Assembly: GCF_918698245.1 (NCBI RefSeq)
Contig: NZ_CAKKMS010000003.1
Location: 62,001 to 126,000, forward strand
DNA length: 64,000 bases
Direction: 5' to 3'
Source of the DNA: Pedobacter sp. Bi126
GTDB taxonomy: Bacteria; Bacteroidota; Bacteroidia; Sphingobacteriales; Sphingobacteriaceae
Shown: positions 18,588 to 27,563 of the stretch, in pieces
Layout of the letters: each line of letters opens with the position of its first letter
Numbering within the stretch: position 1 is the stretch's first letter
Program-made: the position numbers and the translations under genes
Notes under the pieces: model-generated
The model's input: the letters and a program-made list of their open reading frames with translations, nothing else
Databases searched by the model: none
Told to the model about the DNA's origin: nothing

Positions 18588-19280
18588 ATGGAACTTACAC
18601 CTGGAAAAATATTTTTAGCCGATGAGCGGGGCTTAACAGAAACTTTGGCACTAAGAAGATACAGCACCTTTAATTTTGAGAAATATTATAGTGAACACAG
18701 AACACCTTTCGGCAGCTTATTTTTATGTAATGATGAATCGATTGCTGGTGGAAAGGTTACGTTTTTTCTATGCAAGGAAGATTCGCTCCAGATATTTATG
18801 CCAATTACTGGCGGAATCGATATTGTTGCCAATGGAAAAGAATTTGTTTTAGAAACCGGGCAAGTACAGGTATTAAATATGGGTAAAGGCGAAGTATTGG
18901 AAATCAGCAATCCCTACCAAAACGACGTAATTAACTACATACAGTTTGGGATTAAAACCGATATGTTTTTAATGCGGGCAAGTGAAATGCTTTTCAGTTT
19001 CGATTTTGAGAAAAACCGGAACCAGCTGATCGAAATTATTTCCAGCCCGAAATTACCTTTTAAGCTAAGTGCAGGCATTTTTGCTGACCGTGAAGAAGCA
19101 GTTTATAAAATGCAAAGTCCAAACCATCAGCTCTATGCTTTTATTATTGATGGAGTTTTCGAAATTGAAGGCCGCTTGATGCATGCAAGAGATGGTTTAG
19201 TGCTCTGGGATATTGAACAGGTAGAATTGGAAGCATTGAGTGATAATGCAATTGTAGTGGTTTTGGAGTTTGGATTTTAG
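18588..19280 (+). CDS. pirin-like (quercetinase C-terminal type) double cupin
   Basis: A 230-residue protein with two cupin-like parts. Residues about 20-130 show STFNFEKYYSEHRTPFGSLF, then FMPITGGIDIVANGKEF and QVQVLNMGKGEVLEISNPY. Residues about 155-230 show a second half with LYAFIIDGVFEIEGRLMHARDGLVLWD. It resembles YhhW/quercetinase C-terminal cupins, but lacks the N-terminal HPHRGFE motif of pirin proper, which the gene at 57863 does have. A metal-dependent dioxygenase is not supported. It is probably a binding or regulatory cupin. It sits in an operon with the preceding gene. Confidence 0.7.
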   Translation: MELTPGKIFLADERGLTETLALRRYSTFNFEKYYSEHRTPFGSLFLCNDESIAGGKVTFFLCKEDSLQIFMPITGGIDIVANGKEFVLETGQVQVLNMGKGEVLEISNPYQNDVINYIQFGIKTDMFLMRASEMLFSFDFEKNRNQLIEIISSPKLPFKLSAGIFADREEAVYKMQSPNHQLYAFIIDGVFEIEGRLMHARDGLVLWDIEQVELEALSDNAIVVVLEFGF

Positions 19281-19287
19281 TTTTTTT

Positions 19288-19352
19288 GTCATTCTGAATG
19301 CGGTGAAGAATCTTTAATTTACTAAAAGATTCTGAAACAAGTTCAGAATGAC
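19288..19352. repeat. GTCATTCTGAA inverted repeat
   Basis: Perfect 11-base ends GTCATTCTGAA and TTCAGAATGAC. Inner AGAATCTTT and AAAGATTCT also pair. The right half TGAAACAAGTTCAGAATGAC recurs, changed, at 23087-23106 and 58861-58880. It probably also acts as a bidirectional terminator between the convergent genes on either side. Confidence 0.7.
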
Positions 19353-19417
19353 GAATCGTATGGGAAAGACTGCAGTGCAATCAGATGTTACCATCTTACA
19401 CCACAAACAAAAGCCTA

Positions 19418-20371
19418 CTACTTAAAAACTACTTCTGTAGCCCCGTAACCAAACTTTTCTTTTCTGGCATCCATGTATGTTTTTACGTGTGGGTTTTTAC
19501 TGATCATTTTATGGATTTTATCTCGTAAAGTACCATTTCCTGAACCGTGGATAAAAACGATTTTATCGAAATGATGCACAACCGCAGCATCCATCGCAGT
19601 TTGAAAATGATTGATCTGTATCTGCAACATTTCATCAGCTTCCAGAAAATGATGGTCATCTCTCAGTTTTTCGATGTGCAGATCGATTTCTTTTTGAGGG
19701 GCTGCAACTGTTTTTTTCTCTTCAGTTGATTTAAAAAAACTTTCTTTTAATTTTTGCGGATCGATGGTTACCGAAACAAGATCATCCAAGCGGATTAGCC
19801 AGCCCTTATTTCTCAATTGAGGCAATTCCTTTTGTTCGGTGCTAAAATCTTTTGCCCTAAACTTCTTACGGATTACCAAAGGATCGATAGGTTTCACATC
19901 AGCTTTGCTAAATACTAAAACCTGAAAGTTAAATTCTGGCCAAAGATCAAGATCAGCCAAGGAAGCAGAATAAACTAAAGTAGAGCCGTAAGATTCGATT
20001 ATCCCATGAAAAGCACCTGCATACTTCTCTTTACGCTCGGTAGTTAAGCTTACCAATAAAATATTCGGAGAATGGTTTTGCAAGTTAAAATGCACTACAT
20101 TACCGGCTTTATCATCGGTTGCAACAGCTATATAAATGCCGTTTTCGATTTTGTTAATGCTGGGGATATTTACCTGAATGGGTTTTGGTGCATCTAACGC
20201 TTCGGCTACCACACCATGACCATGTACAGAAGTTAAATTACTCACTGCAACAGGTATCTCGAAACCATCTTCATCGGTAACACCCAAAGTCTGGCTATCG
20301 ATAATTTTAGTTACATAACCTTCACGTTTTTCATCAACAAAACGCACAAAATCTCCCAGTTTAAATTTCAT
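19418..20371 (-). CDS. DUF2027 and Smr domain protein
   Basis: A 317-residue protein of a Bacteroidota family. The N-terminal DUF2027 part starts MKFKLGDFVRFVDEKREGYV. The C-terminal part is an Smr domain with EIDLHIEKL and FIHGSGNGTLRDKIHKM (about 288-304), ending in YGATEVVFK. Smr domains are nicking endonucleases or nucleic-acid binders related to the MutS2 tail. It has no signal peptide and is cytoplasmic. Its exact substrate is unknown. It lies downstream of rsgA on the same strand with a 122-base spacer. Confidence 0.85.
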   Translation of the reverse strand: MKFKLGDFVRFVDEKREGYVTKIIDSQTLGVTDEDGFEIPVAVSNLTSVHGHGVVAEALDAPKPIQVNIPSINKIENGIYIAVATDDKAGNVVHFNLQNHSPNILLVSLTTERKEKYAGAFHGIIESYGSTLVYSASLADLDLWPEFNFQVLVFSKADVKPIDPLVIRKKFRAKDFSTEQKELPQLRNKGWLIRLDDLVSVTIDPQKLKESFFKSTEEKKTVAAPQKEIDLHIEKLRDDHHFLEADEMLQIQINHFQTAMDAAVVHHFDKIVFIHGSGNGTLRDKIHKMISKNPHVKTYMDARKEKFGYGATEVVFK

Positions 20372-20383
20372 TTCTATATTTTT

Positions 20384-20412
20384 TTAACCACCAAGGCACA
20401 AAGTACACAAAG
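20384..20412. repeat. short CACAGAG-type repeat fragment
   Basis: AACCACCAAGGCACAAAGTA then CACAAAG. It resembles one arm of the elements at 8508-8602 and 39674-39853. It lies between rsgA and the DUF2027-Smr start. Confidence 0.5.
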
Positions 20413-20493
20413 ATTTTTAAGCAATTTGAATTAAACTGCCCTAGATGAAGCTATTTACCTCCTTTACCTTTAGTCCTTGGTCTTTCAGCTCTT

Positions 20494-21414
20494 TTAGTGC
20501 CTTGTATCGTTTCCGTGGTAAATGCTCAGGTAACTTTCATACCTCGAAACGGCAATTTCGCCCTCGTTTACCGCGGCTAAAACAGCACAGCCGGGCTCGT
20601 TAATGTGCCTGCAGTTGTTAAAACGGCAATTGTGCGAGGTTTTAAAGATTTCTCTAAAAAAATGCCCCAATTCTTCTTTTTCAATATCAATCACACCCAG
20701 TTCTCTAATTCCGGGAGAATCGACAATGAAACCGCCCTGTGGCAGTTCGAACATTTCGGCAAAAGTAGTGGTATGTTGTCCTTTATCGCTCCAGTCTGAA
20801 ACCTCCCCTGTTCTTAAATCACGATCGGGCAATAATGCATTAATCAAACTCGATTTCCCAACGCCCGAGTGACCGGATATCAGTGTAATTTTATTGGTAA
20901 TCAATTCCTGAATAACCGGAATATTAATGCCTTTTAAAGCCGAAACTTCGTAACAGGCATAGCCGATATTCTCGTATATATCTTTAAACTCCTGAAGAAT
21001 TTCTAAACCTTCTTTACTAAACAGATCGAGTTTATTAAACACCAAAACCGCAGGTACATCGTAAGCCTCGGCTGTAACCAGAAAACGATCGATAAAACCT
21101 AGGGATGTACGGGGCGAAGCCAGCGTAACCACCAACATGGCCATATCCAAATTTGCAGCTAATATCTGCGCCTGCTTACTTAGGTTGATCGATTTGCGGA
21201 TGATGTAGTTTTTACGCGGTAGCATTTCGTGTATCAAACCCTGGTTGCTATCCCGTTCCAGATCAAATTTCACCCTGTCGCCAACCGCAATCGGGTTGGT
21301 GGTTTTAAGTCCTTTAATCCTGAATTTACCTACAATCCGGCAATCATAGCGTTCGCCATTATCGGCCAAAACACTATACCAGCTCCCTGTAGATTTAATA
21401 ACTAATCCCTGCAT
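20494..21414 (-). CDS. rsgA: ribosome small-subunit-dependent GTPase A
   Basis: A 306-residue circularly permuted GTPase that helps mature the 30S subunit. An N-terminal OB-fold (about 1-70) comes first. The GTPase motifs come in permuted order: FNKLDLF (G4), a VSALKG G5, SGHSGVGKSSLINAL (G1) and DSPG (G3). The zinc domain shows CRFNNCRHINEPGCAVL. The length is normal. It is likely housekeeping, with DUF2027-Smr downstream. Confidence 0.95.
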   Translation of the reverse strand: MQGLVIKSTGSWYSVLADNGERYDCRIVGKFRIKGLKTTNPIAVGDRVKFDLERDSNQGLIHEMLPRKNYIIRKSINLSKQAQILAANLDMAMLVVTLASPRTSLGFIDRFLVTAEAYDVPAVLVFNKLDLFSKEGLEILQEFKDIYENIGYACYEVSALKGINIPVIQELITNKITLISGHSGVGKSSLINALLPDRDLRTGEVSDWSDKGQHTTTFAEMFELPQGGFIVDSPGIRELGVIDIEKEELGHFFREIFKTSHNCRFNNCRHINEPGCAVLAAVNEGEIAVSRYESYLSIYHGNDTRH

Positions 21415-21582
21415 ATTTGCGGTAAAGGTATGAATATGATTTCATTGGTAGAAGCGACTAGCAAGGATAAAAGTTTGTACATTAATGTTGAAGAACAAAA
21501 ATAAATACAGACATTTCGGCGATATATTTTGTTATCCATTAAATATCTTACATAAATCCAACGCTTTAAAAGGCAAAAAACC

Positions 21583-21590
21583 TAAATTTG
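21583..21590 (+). promoter_or_regulatory. Bacteroidota -7 box TAAATTTG upstream of fumC
   Basis: Matches TAnnTTTG and lies 23 bases before ATG 21614. A TTTAAA stretch at about 21565 is only a weak candidate for the -33 site. Confidence 0.5.
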
Positions 21591-21613
21591 CGACAACAAA
21601 AATCAAAAATATA

Positions 21614-23011
21614 ATGAGTTTCAGAATAGAACACGATACCATGGGCGAGGTGCAGGTACCAGCCGACAAATACTGGGGTGCACAAACCGAACGCTCACGC
21701 AATAACTTCAAAATCGGACCAGAAGGTTCGATGCCAAAAGAAATTATCCATGCTTTTGGATACCTGAAAAAAGCAGCTGCGCTTGCCAATACCGAACTTG
21801 GTGTATTATCAGCAGAAAAAGCCGATTTAATTGCTAAAGCTTGTGATGAAATTATTGCTGGACAGTTAGATGATCAATTTCCTTTGGTAATCTGGCAAAC
21901 CGGTTCGGGTACACAAAGCAACATGAATGGTAACGAGGTGATTGCAAACCGTGCTCATGTAATTAATGGTGGTTCATTAGCTGATGATAAAAAAGTACTT
22001 CACCCTAACGATGATGTAAATAAATCACAGTCATCAAACGATACTTATCCAACTGCAATGCACATTGCAGCCTATAAACTTACGGTTGAAAATACCATTC
22101 CGGGTTTAGAAAAATTAAGAAATACTTTAGCCAAAAAAGTAGAAGAATTCAGTTCGATCGTTAAAACCGGGCGTACACACTTTATGGATGCTACACCACT
22201 TACGTTAGGACAGGAATTTTCGGGTTATGTACAACAGATCGATAACAGCATCAGGGCCATTAAAAATGCTTTGGTTATGGTTGCCGAACTGGCTTTAGGT
22301 GGTACCGCCGTTGGTACTGGCTTAAATACACCAAAAGGATACGATGTTTTAGTGGCTAAAAAAATTGCCGATTTAACAGGTTTACCATTTGTTACGGCTC
22401 CAAATAAATTTGAGGCTTTAGCAGCGCATGATGCAATGGTAGAACTTTCTGGCGCTTTAAAACGTACTGCGGTTGCTTTAATGAAAGTAGCAAACGATGT
22501 AAGAATGTTAAGTTCCGGTCCACGTTGTGGTATTGGCGAAATTGTAATTCCTGATAACGAGCCGGGATCTTCAATTATGCCAGGCAAAGTTAACCCTACG
22601 CAACCAGAAGCTTTAACTATGGTTTGTGCACAGGTAATCGGTAACGATGTTGCCGTTTCGGTGGGCGGGATGAGCGGCCATTTCGAACTTAATGTGTTTA
22701 AACCGCTTATTGCGGCTAATGTATTACAGTCGGCCCGCTTAATTGGCGATGCCTGCGTTTCTTTCACCGATAAATGTGCGGAAGGAATTACCGCTAACTT
22801 GCCAGAAATTGAGAAACATTTACAAAATTCTTTAATGTTGGTTACGGCTTTAAATCCGCATGTGGGTTACGAAAACGCCGCTAAAATTGCGAAAAAAGCA
22901 CATAAAGAAAATAAAACTTTAAAAGCTGCAGCGGTAGAGTTGGGCTTGTTGACCAACGAACAGTTTGATGAATGGGTTCGCCCGGAAGACATGGTTGGCA
23001 GTTTGAAATAA
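21614..23011 (+). CDS. fumC: class II fumarate hydratase
   Basis: A 465-residue enzyme of the TCA cycle that interconverts fumarate and malate without an iron-sulfur cluster. The signature [16 protein letters not shown] is present, as are [13 protein letters not shown] and [11 protein letters not shown]. The aspartase/fumarase superfamily is certain. Fumarase is favoured over aspartase by the length and the N-terminal [20 protein letters not shown]. The start is ATG 21614. An upstream in-frame TTG at 21485 would add 43 residues that precede the family's usual N-terminus. It appears to be transcribed alone. Confidence 0.95.
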   Translation: MSFRIEHDTMGEVQVPADKYWGAQTERSRNNFKIGPEGSMPKEIIHAFGYLKKAAALANTELGVLSAEKADLIAKACDEIIAGQLDDQFPLVIWQTGSGTQSNMNGNEVIANRAHVINGGSLADDKKVLHPNDDVNKSQSSNDTYPTAMHIAAYKLTVENTIPGLEKLRNTLAKKVEEFSSIVKTGRTHFMDATPLTLGQEFSGYVQQIDNSIRAIKNALVMVAELALGGTAVGTGLNTPKGYDVLVAKKIADLTGLPFVTAPNKFEALAAHDAMVELSGALKRTAVALMKVANDVRMLSSGPRCGIGEIVIPDNEPGSSIMPGKVNPTQPEALTMVCAQVIGNDVAVSVGGMSGHFELNVFKPLIAANVLQSARLIGDACVSFTDKCAEGITANLPEIEKHLQNSLMLVTALNPHVGYENAAKIAKKAHKENKTLKAAAVELGLLTNEQFDEWVRPEDMVGSLK

Positions 23012-23030
23012 GCTAATCACATAAACGGTC

Positions 23031-23106
23031 GTCATCCTGATCCCGATTTATATCGGGATCAGGATCTTTTCAGTACTTAAAGATGTTGAAACGAGTTCAG
23101 CATGAC
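23031..23106. repeat. GTCATCCTGA inverted repeat with a nested hairpin
   Basis: GTCATCCTGA (23031) faces TTCAGCATGAC (23096-23106). GATCCCGA and TCGGGATC at about 23039-23060 form a nested hairpin. It shares its right half with 19288-19352. It may end fumC transcription. Confidence 0.65.
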
Positions 23107-23147
23107 GCTCCGACTTTAAAATATTGGTTAATTAAAACATAGGCAAA

Positions 23148-23498
23148 ATGAATTCAGTACTCTCTACATTGCTCAGCTCAGTATCCATCATTTCACCGGT
23201 TATCATATTTGGAACCTGCTGTTATTTTTTAGCAAAAAAACCTGCTGTTGAGGCTATTTTAATGACCATTGGTTCAGGAATCGGTTTACTTGCAACCTTG
23301 TTTTATAGTATACTAGTGCCCTTTTTAGTAAATGACCGTCATTTAGTATACACTGAAATTTCGCAATATTACACTGTAATAGGCATCATTAGCTTTATAG
23401 CCAGTTTATGTTTCGCCGCAGGTTTTTTAATTCTGGTCATCAATACTGTTAAAAAGAATAAGGTCATTTACGATCAGTTTCCTAAAAGCATCGATTAA
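23148..23498 (+). CDS. small membrane protein, three transmembrane segments
   Basis: A 116-residue protein with three hydrophobic spans at about 10-30, 40-60 and 75-100. It has no recognised family. It starts a run of five same-strand genes ending at 25824 (membrane protein, lipoprotein, S1/P1 nuclease, lipocalin-like, tyrosine phosphatase). The next gene starts 7 bases later, which suggests an operon. Confidence 0.55.
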   Translation: MNSVLSTLLSSVSIISPVIIFGTCCYFLAKKPAVEAILMTIGSGIGLLATLFYSILVPFLVNDRHLVYTEISQYYTVIGIISFIASLCFAAGFLILVINTVKKNKVIYDQFPKSID

Positions 23499-23505
23499 TA
23501 ATACA

Positions 23506-24021
23506 ATGAACAAGCTGCACCCGGATTTAAAGAATTTCTGCATCATCCTTTTTACATTATCTATCTTACATGTAGCTTGTAGTCCGCGGCCCAATATACA
23601 GGGCAAAGGTGAAGATTTTATGCAAGGCGTTTGGAACGAAGATTCCGTCGCTTTTAGCAATAAGCTGAGCAACTACACACAGCACCATTTCAAATTTACC
23701 TGCGATTCTGTTTATATTGATATGGTTACCCACAGCAAAGTAAATTTTTATGAAGATTCTTGCTACAACAATGGCATTTGGAAAGAATATGCAAGAGGTG
23801 TTTATGTAGTTAAAGGCGATACCCTATTTGTTGGTGCCACCTTTACACACGCTAACCATAAACAAAAAATATCGGGATGTTACCGCATTGGCCGATACGA
23901 CAAGAACTTCCTGATCAAAAAGAAATCTGCAGATACATTATTGTTAGAAAGTTTAAGCGACCAACGCGAAATCATATTAAACCTCAAAGAAAAAATTACC
24001 TGCATACAAAAAGAATTATAA
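23506..24021 (+). CDS. exported lipoprotein, hypothetical
   Basis: A 171-residue protein with a signal sequence and lipobox (LHVAC). The mature part has FMQGVWNEDS and YVVKGDTLFVGATFTH, then YRIGRYDKNFLI. The WNEDS and GDTL pattern is like small lipocalin-type lipoproteins of Bacteroidota. No ligand can be assigned. It lies between the membrane protein and the S1/P1 nuclease, and the nuclease start follows its stop by one base. Confidence 0.6.
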   Translation: MNKLHPDLKNFCIILFTLSILHVACSPRPNIQGKGEDFMQGVWNEDSVAFSNKLSNYTQHHFKFTCDSVYIDMVTHSKVNFYEDSCYNNGIWKEYARGVYVVKGDTLFVGATFTHANHKQKISGCYRIGRYDKNFLIKKKSADTLLLESLSDQREIILNLKEKITCIQKEL

Positions 24022-24022
24022 A

Positions 24023-24829
24023 ATGATTTTAACATCAATTAAAAAGAAATTAACCATTGCGATAGTTTTTGGGTTTTTAGCCTATTTACCAATTCAGGCA
24101 AATGCCTGGGGAACTATTGGTCACAGGGTAGTTGGCGAAATTGCCGATAGTTACTTAAAAGCTAAAACACGCAAGGCTATTCAGGGCATTTTAGGTTATG
24201 AGACTTTGGCCATGAGTGCAAACTGGGGCGATTTTATCAAATCAGACTCTACCTACAATTACATGTATAACTGGCATTTTGTTAATCTTCCGGCGGGGCT
24301 GAACAAAGAAGGTGTTTACAACTTTTTAGAAACTGAAAAATCGCCTAATCTTTACAATAAAATACCTGATCTAATTGCTGTATTAAAGAAAGCAAGTAGC
24401 ACTGCCGCAGAAAAGAAATTGGCTTTACGCATGTTGGTGCACCTGGCGGGCGATTTATGTCAGCCTATGCATGTTGCCCGTAAAGATGATTTGGGTGGTA
24501 ACCGCATTTCGGTGTTGTGGTTCAATGAAAAATCGAACATCCACAGGGTTTGGGATGAACAGCTTATCGAGTATCAGCAGTTAAGCTATACAGAATATGC
24601 GAAAGCAATCAATCACCCTTCATCAATTCAGCTGTATAACTGGCAAAACACAGGCCTTAAAGATTGCATTTACGAATCGTACGGCATTTGCAACAAAATT
24701 TACGAAAACACCAAACCAGATGCTAAATTAAGTTACCGCTATAATTTTGACTGGGTTGATACCCTTAACGAACAGCTATTAAAAGGTGGTGTTCGATTGG
24801 CGAAAATATTGAACGACATCTACGGATAA
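24023..24829 (+). CDS. S1/P1 family nuclease, exported
   Basis: A 268-residue protein with a signal peptide ending near NA-WGTIGH. The mature N-terminus Trp and the His of GHRVVGEIA are zinc ligands of the S1/P1 family. Further ligand blocks are NWHFVNLP, LVHLAGDLCQPMHVAR and NIHRVWDEQLI. S1/P1 enzymes cut single-stranded nucleic acids and remove 3'-phosphates outside the cell. The length is normal. It is probably co-transcribed with the preceding lipoprotein and followed by a terminator at 24846-24881. Confidence 0.9.
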   Translation: MILTSIKKKLTIAIVFGFLAYLPIQANAWGTIGHRVVGEIADSYLKAKTRKAIQGILGYETLAMSANWGDFIKSDSTYNYMYNWHFVNLPAGLNKEGVYNFLETEKSPNLYNKIPDLIAVLKKASSTAAEKKLALRMLVHLAGDLCQPMHVARKDDLGGNRISVLWFNEKSNIHRVWDEQLIEYQQLSYTEYAKAINHPSSIQLYNWQNTGLKDCIYESYGICNKIYENTKPDAKLSYRYNFDWVDTLNEQLLKGGVRLAKILNDIYG

Positions 24830-24845
24830 CATTTAAATATTCTCG

Positions 24846-24881
24846 ATGCCCCAACGCTAAAAAGCTTGGGGCATTTTTTTT
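24846..24881 (+). terminator. intrinsic terminator after the S1/P1 nuclease
   Basis: ATGCCCCAA (24846-24854) pairs perfectly with TTGGGGCAT (24866-24874), followed by a run of T. It ends the 23148-24829 transcript. Confidence 0.85.
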
Positions 24882-24946
24882 ATCCGTTGTAGCACATCAA
24901 GCGCCAGTTTCGTTTATCCGGTATAAACCAAACCAATTATAAACTG

Positions 24947-25387
24947 ATGAAAAAACTACTGCTTATTTTAACCCTATGCCTTGCATTTGCCTGTAAAAAG
25001 AAAGAAACTCTTGCAATTGACGATATTACGAGTTACAAATGGCCCTTGCAATCAGCAACTGTTAGTCCTGTGTTAACGGTAGATGGAAAATCGAGCAGCA
25101 ATTTCATGACGCTTTCAGGACCTAGTTCTTGTTTAAACAACAATTACGCATTAAGTTTTTCATCAAACGGATCTTATGCTTTCACCTCTACAGGTCCATT
25201 ATGCGACATGTTTTCCTTTCAAAATGCCAAATGGACAAAAAGTGGGAATGAAATTACGCTAAATACTGGTTTCGGCAATACAGAAACTGTAAATTTAAAG
25301 GGGACAAATATCATTCAAAAATATACTTTCGAGAAGGAAGGAAAAACCTACACCGTTACTTATATATTTACAGCAAAATCTAAATAA
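24947..25387 (+). CDS. lipocalin-like lipoprotein
   Basis: A 146-residue lipoprotein with lipobox LAFAC (Cys16). The mature part is beta-rich: YALSFSSNGSYAFTSTGP, then FQNAKWTKSGNEITLNTGF and EGKTYTVTYIFTAKSK. This pattern resembles the lipocalin-type DUF5004-like small lipoproteins common in Bacteroidota. The ligand is unknown. It is followed 2 bases later by the tyrosine phosphatase gene. Confidence 0.6.
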   Translation: MKKLLLILTLCLAFACKKKETLAIDDITSYKWPLQSATVSPVLTVDGKSSSNFMTLSGPSSCLNNNYALSFSSNGSYAFTSTGPLCDMFSFQNAKWTKSGNEITLNTGFGNTETVNLKGTNIIQKYTFEKEGKTYTVTYIFTAKSK

Positions 25388-25389
25388 TA

Positions 25390-25824
25390 TTGAAAATTTT
25401 AATGGTTTGCCTTGGTAACATCTGCCGTTCACCTTTGGCCGAAGGCATTATGCGCCATCTGGCAGATAAACAGAACTTAAATTGGGAAATTGCTTCGGCA
25501 GGAACGGGCAATTGGCATATCGGCAAAGCACCCGATCACAGAAGCATTTCGGCAGCGAAAGCGCTAGGTTACGACATCAGCAAACAGCGGGCACAACAAT
25601 TTAACCACTCCATGTTTGCTCAATACGATCTGGTTTTGGTTATGGACAGGAATAATTTAGCGGATGTTAAAAACCTTGCTAAAAGCGAAGAAGAGCAAAA
25701 AAAGGTTAAACTTTTTCTTGATAACGACGAAGTTACAGACCCATATTGGGATAATGCCCTGTTTAACCCTGTTTGCAGGCAGGTTGAAGAAAGATGTATA
25801 GAAATTATCAAACAACTTTCTTAA
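25390..25824 (+). CDS. low-molecular-weight protein tyrosine phosphatase
   Basis: A 144-residue phosphatase that removes phosphate from phosphotyrosine. The P-loop is CLGNICRSPLAEG (CX5R), with Cys at about residue 7. The general acid Asp lies in EVTDPYW. The best start is TTG 25390, giving MKILMVCLGN, the canonical N-terminus. The first ATG (25402) would remove KIL and leave only one residue before the Cys. Cytoplasmic. It may act on exopolysaccharide tyrosine kinases, but none is encoded here. Confidence 0.9.
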   Translation: MKILMVCLGNICRSPLAEGIMRHLADKQNLNWEIASAGTGNWHIGKAPDHRSISAAKALGYDISKQRAQQFNHSMFAQYDLVLVMDRNNLADVKNLAKSEEEQKKVKLFLDNDEVTDPYWDNALFNPVCRQVEERCIEIIKQLS

Positions 25825-25864
25825 ATTTAAAGCTCAATATCCATCACTAACCAAGTCAGCAAAA

Positions 25865-26632
25865 ATGAAAAAGTACCTGTCCCTATGTTTATTAATTGCA
25901 TCCATTTTTTTATTCCAAAGCTATACCACCGCTAAGAAATCGGCAAAAGTTTTAGTTTTTTCCAAAACCAAAGGCTTTAGGCACAATTCCATTGAAACCG
26001 GAAAAGAAGTTATCCAAAAATTGGGTGCCGAGCATCACTTTGATGTAGATACCACGGAAAATGCCGATCTGTTTACAGAAGATAACCTTAAAAAATATGC
26101 TGCTGTTATTTTTCTAAATACAACAGGTGATGTTTTAGATAATAAACAACAGGTAGCCTTCGAAAGATATATCCAGGCAGGTGGAGGTTATGTGGGCATC
26201 CATGCAGCAACCGATACTGAATACGATTGGCCTTGGTACGGCAAATTGGCCGGTGCTTATTTCATCAGTCACCCAGCCGTACAGGAAGCTAAATTTATCA
26301 TTAAAGACAAAAAACATCCTTCAACCAAATTCTTTACCGATTCAGTTTGGATGAGAAAAGACGAGCTATATAACTTTAAAAATATCAATCCAGATATTAA
26401 AGTGCTGATTACCTTAGATGAGAAATCGTATACCGGCGGTAAAAACGGCAATTTTCACCCTTTTAGCTGGTACCATAATTTTGATGGCGGAAGGGCTTTC
26501 TATACCTGTATGGGCCATACTAAAGAAGGCTGGACAGAAGATAAATTCCAGAACCATTTATGGGGCGGCATTGAATATGCCATAGGCAGACAAAAGAAAC
26601 TAGACTACGGTAAAGCGCATTCTAAATTTTAA
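25865..26632 (+). CDS. ThuA domain protein, exported
   Basis: A 255-residue protein with a signal peptide (about 1-22) and one ThuA domain, a glutamine amidotransferase-like fold. The blocks are VLVFSKTKGFRHNSIETGK, YAAVIFLNTTGDVL, GGYVGIHAATDTEYDWPWYG and CMGHTKEGW. ThuA proteins are thought to act on sugars such as trehalose or 3-keto-glycosides. The catalytic residue is not certain. A hairpin at 26639-26672 follows. Confidence 0.85.
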   Translation: MKKYLSLCLLIASIFLFQSYTTAKKSAKVLVFSKTKGFRHNSIETGKEVIQKLGAEHHFDVDTTENADLFTEDNLKKYAAVIFLNTTGDVLDNKQQVAFERYIQAGGGYVGIHAATDTEYDWPWYGKLAGAYFISHPAVQEAKFIIKDKKHPSTKFFTDSVWMRKDELYNFKNINPDIKVLITLDEKSYTGGKNGNFHPFSWYHNFDGGRAFYTCMGHTKEGWTEDKFQNHLWGGIEYAIGRQKKLDYGKAHSKF

Positions 26633-26638
26633 ATCGCA

Positions 26639-26672
26639 AACTGAGCTTGTAGATTCGTCAGCAAGCTCAGTT
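26639..26672 (+). terminator. hairpin after thuA-like gene
   Basis: AACTGAGCTTG and CAAGCTCAGTT are perfect 11-base arms. The T-run after it is weak, so the call as a terminator is moderate. Confidence 0.5.
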
Positions 26673-26730
26673 GTTATCTTGTAAAGATCTTGCCATTGAT
26701 ATTAATAAATTATTGATTTTCTCATATCGA

Positions 26731-27405
26731 CTACTTCTTTATCCTATTAGTGTTAACCAAATAAATATAATTCAGCATACAGAAAGAAGCCACAGCCCCG
26801 AAAGTATGCCATAAAAAGTGTGTGCCGATTGTAAACACATCCCATTTATCGGCAATCCGGAATGTTAACGCAAATATGAAAGCAATTAGGGCAAAGCCAA
26901 CCCATTTTCCGTTTTTCCACTCTGTTTTGATCAAATAGCCAAATACTGGAAATAAAACCAGTGCAGCCATAAAAGCATAATTGATATTGATGAAGATCTG
27001 GAAATCGCCATTGCTAAAGAGCCGTCGCACGTAAAACTGAAAGAAAGCATAAACAGCTACAATTAAAACGGCAAAATACCACTTGGTTAATTTGGAAAGA
27101 AAGTAAACCCCGGCTGAAAGGCATAAGAGCATAATCGGCATCCAATCCATCATAATAAAAATTGACCAACGCCTCAATCCATGATAAGTGGTGCCTCCAA
27201 TTCCACCTATATAAAGTAAAACTAGGGCAATGGTCAGAAAAGTATGCTGTTTAAAATTCCCCCAAATTTTTATTGTCCAATACACTGCAATAGCTAAAAA
27301 AAAGCAACTTGTTATAGTATTAAATGGCTCAGGAAAAAGCTGGCTAAGATTCGTTTCAGTATACATTGTACCTCCATCGGGAGGATTCTGGATAAAAGCG
27401 CTCAT
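26731..27405 (-). CDS. ceramidase-like membrane protein (CREST superfamily)
   Basis: A 224-residue integral membrane protein with about seven spans. Signature residues of the alkaline ceramidase/CREST metal-dependent hydrolase superfamily are present: FNTITS after the N-terminus, GTTYHGLRRWS, DWMPI, and a C-terminal GTHFLWHTFGA with the His-x-x-x-His. Such enzymes cleave amide bonds of lipids. Sphingolipid-producing Bacteroidota make a substrate plausible, but no sphingolipid gene is in the window. Confidence 0.75.
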   Translation of the reverse strand: MSAFIQNPPDGGTMYTETNLSQLFPEPFNTITSCFFLAIAVYWTIKIWGNFKQHTFLTIALVLLYIGGIGGTTYHGLRRWSIFIMMDWMPIMLLCLSAGVYFLSKLTKWYFAVLIVAVYAFFQFYVRRLFSNGDFQIFININYAFMAALVLFPVFGYLIKTEWKNGKWVGFALIAFIFALTFRIADKWDVFTIGTHFLWHTFGAVASFCMLNYIYLVNTNRIKK

Positions 27406-27563
27406 AATTAATTAACGTAAACTGAAATTAAATGTTTGGTGAATCCGTGTAACGATCAAGATGTAAAAATAATTTCGTGTTTACATTTTCAAGAGGTTAA
27501 ATATTGGTTAACTCTTTTCCTTCAGCTGGTATTTTTTTGTACTTTAGGTGGATCTAAGCTATA

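Noticed and set aside
19144-19380. A minus-strand frame across the end of the cupin gene and the repeat 19288-19352
   Set aside because: Its codons come from the inverted repeat and the antisense of the cupin gene.
22225-22767. A 180-codon open frame on the minus strand inside fumC
   Set aside because: It lies opposite the highly conserved fumarase coding sequence and its product has no domain logic, so it is a shadow of that gene.
23310-23360. An inverted repeat GTATACTA/TAGTATAC inside the membrane protein gene
   Set aside because: It lies within a coding sequence whose frame explains it and has a long loop. Nothing suggests a function.
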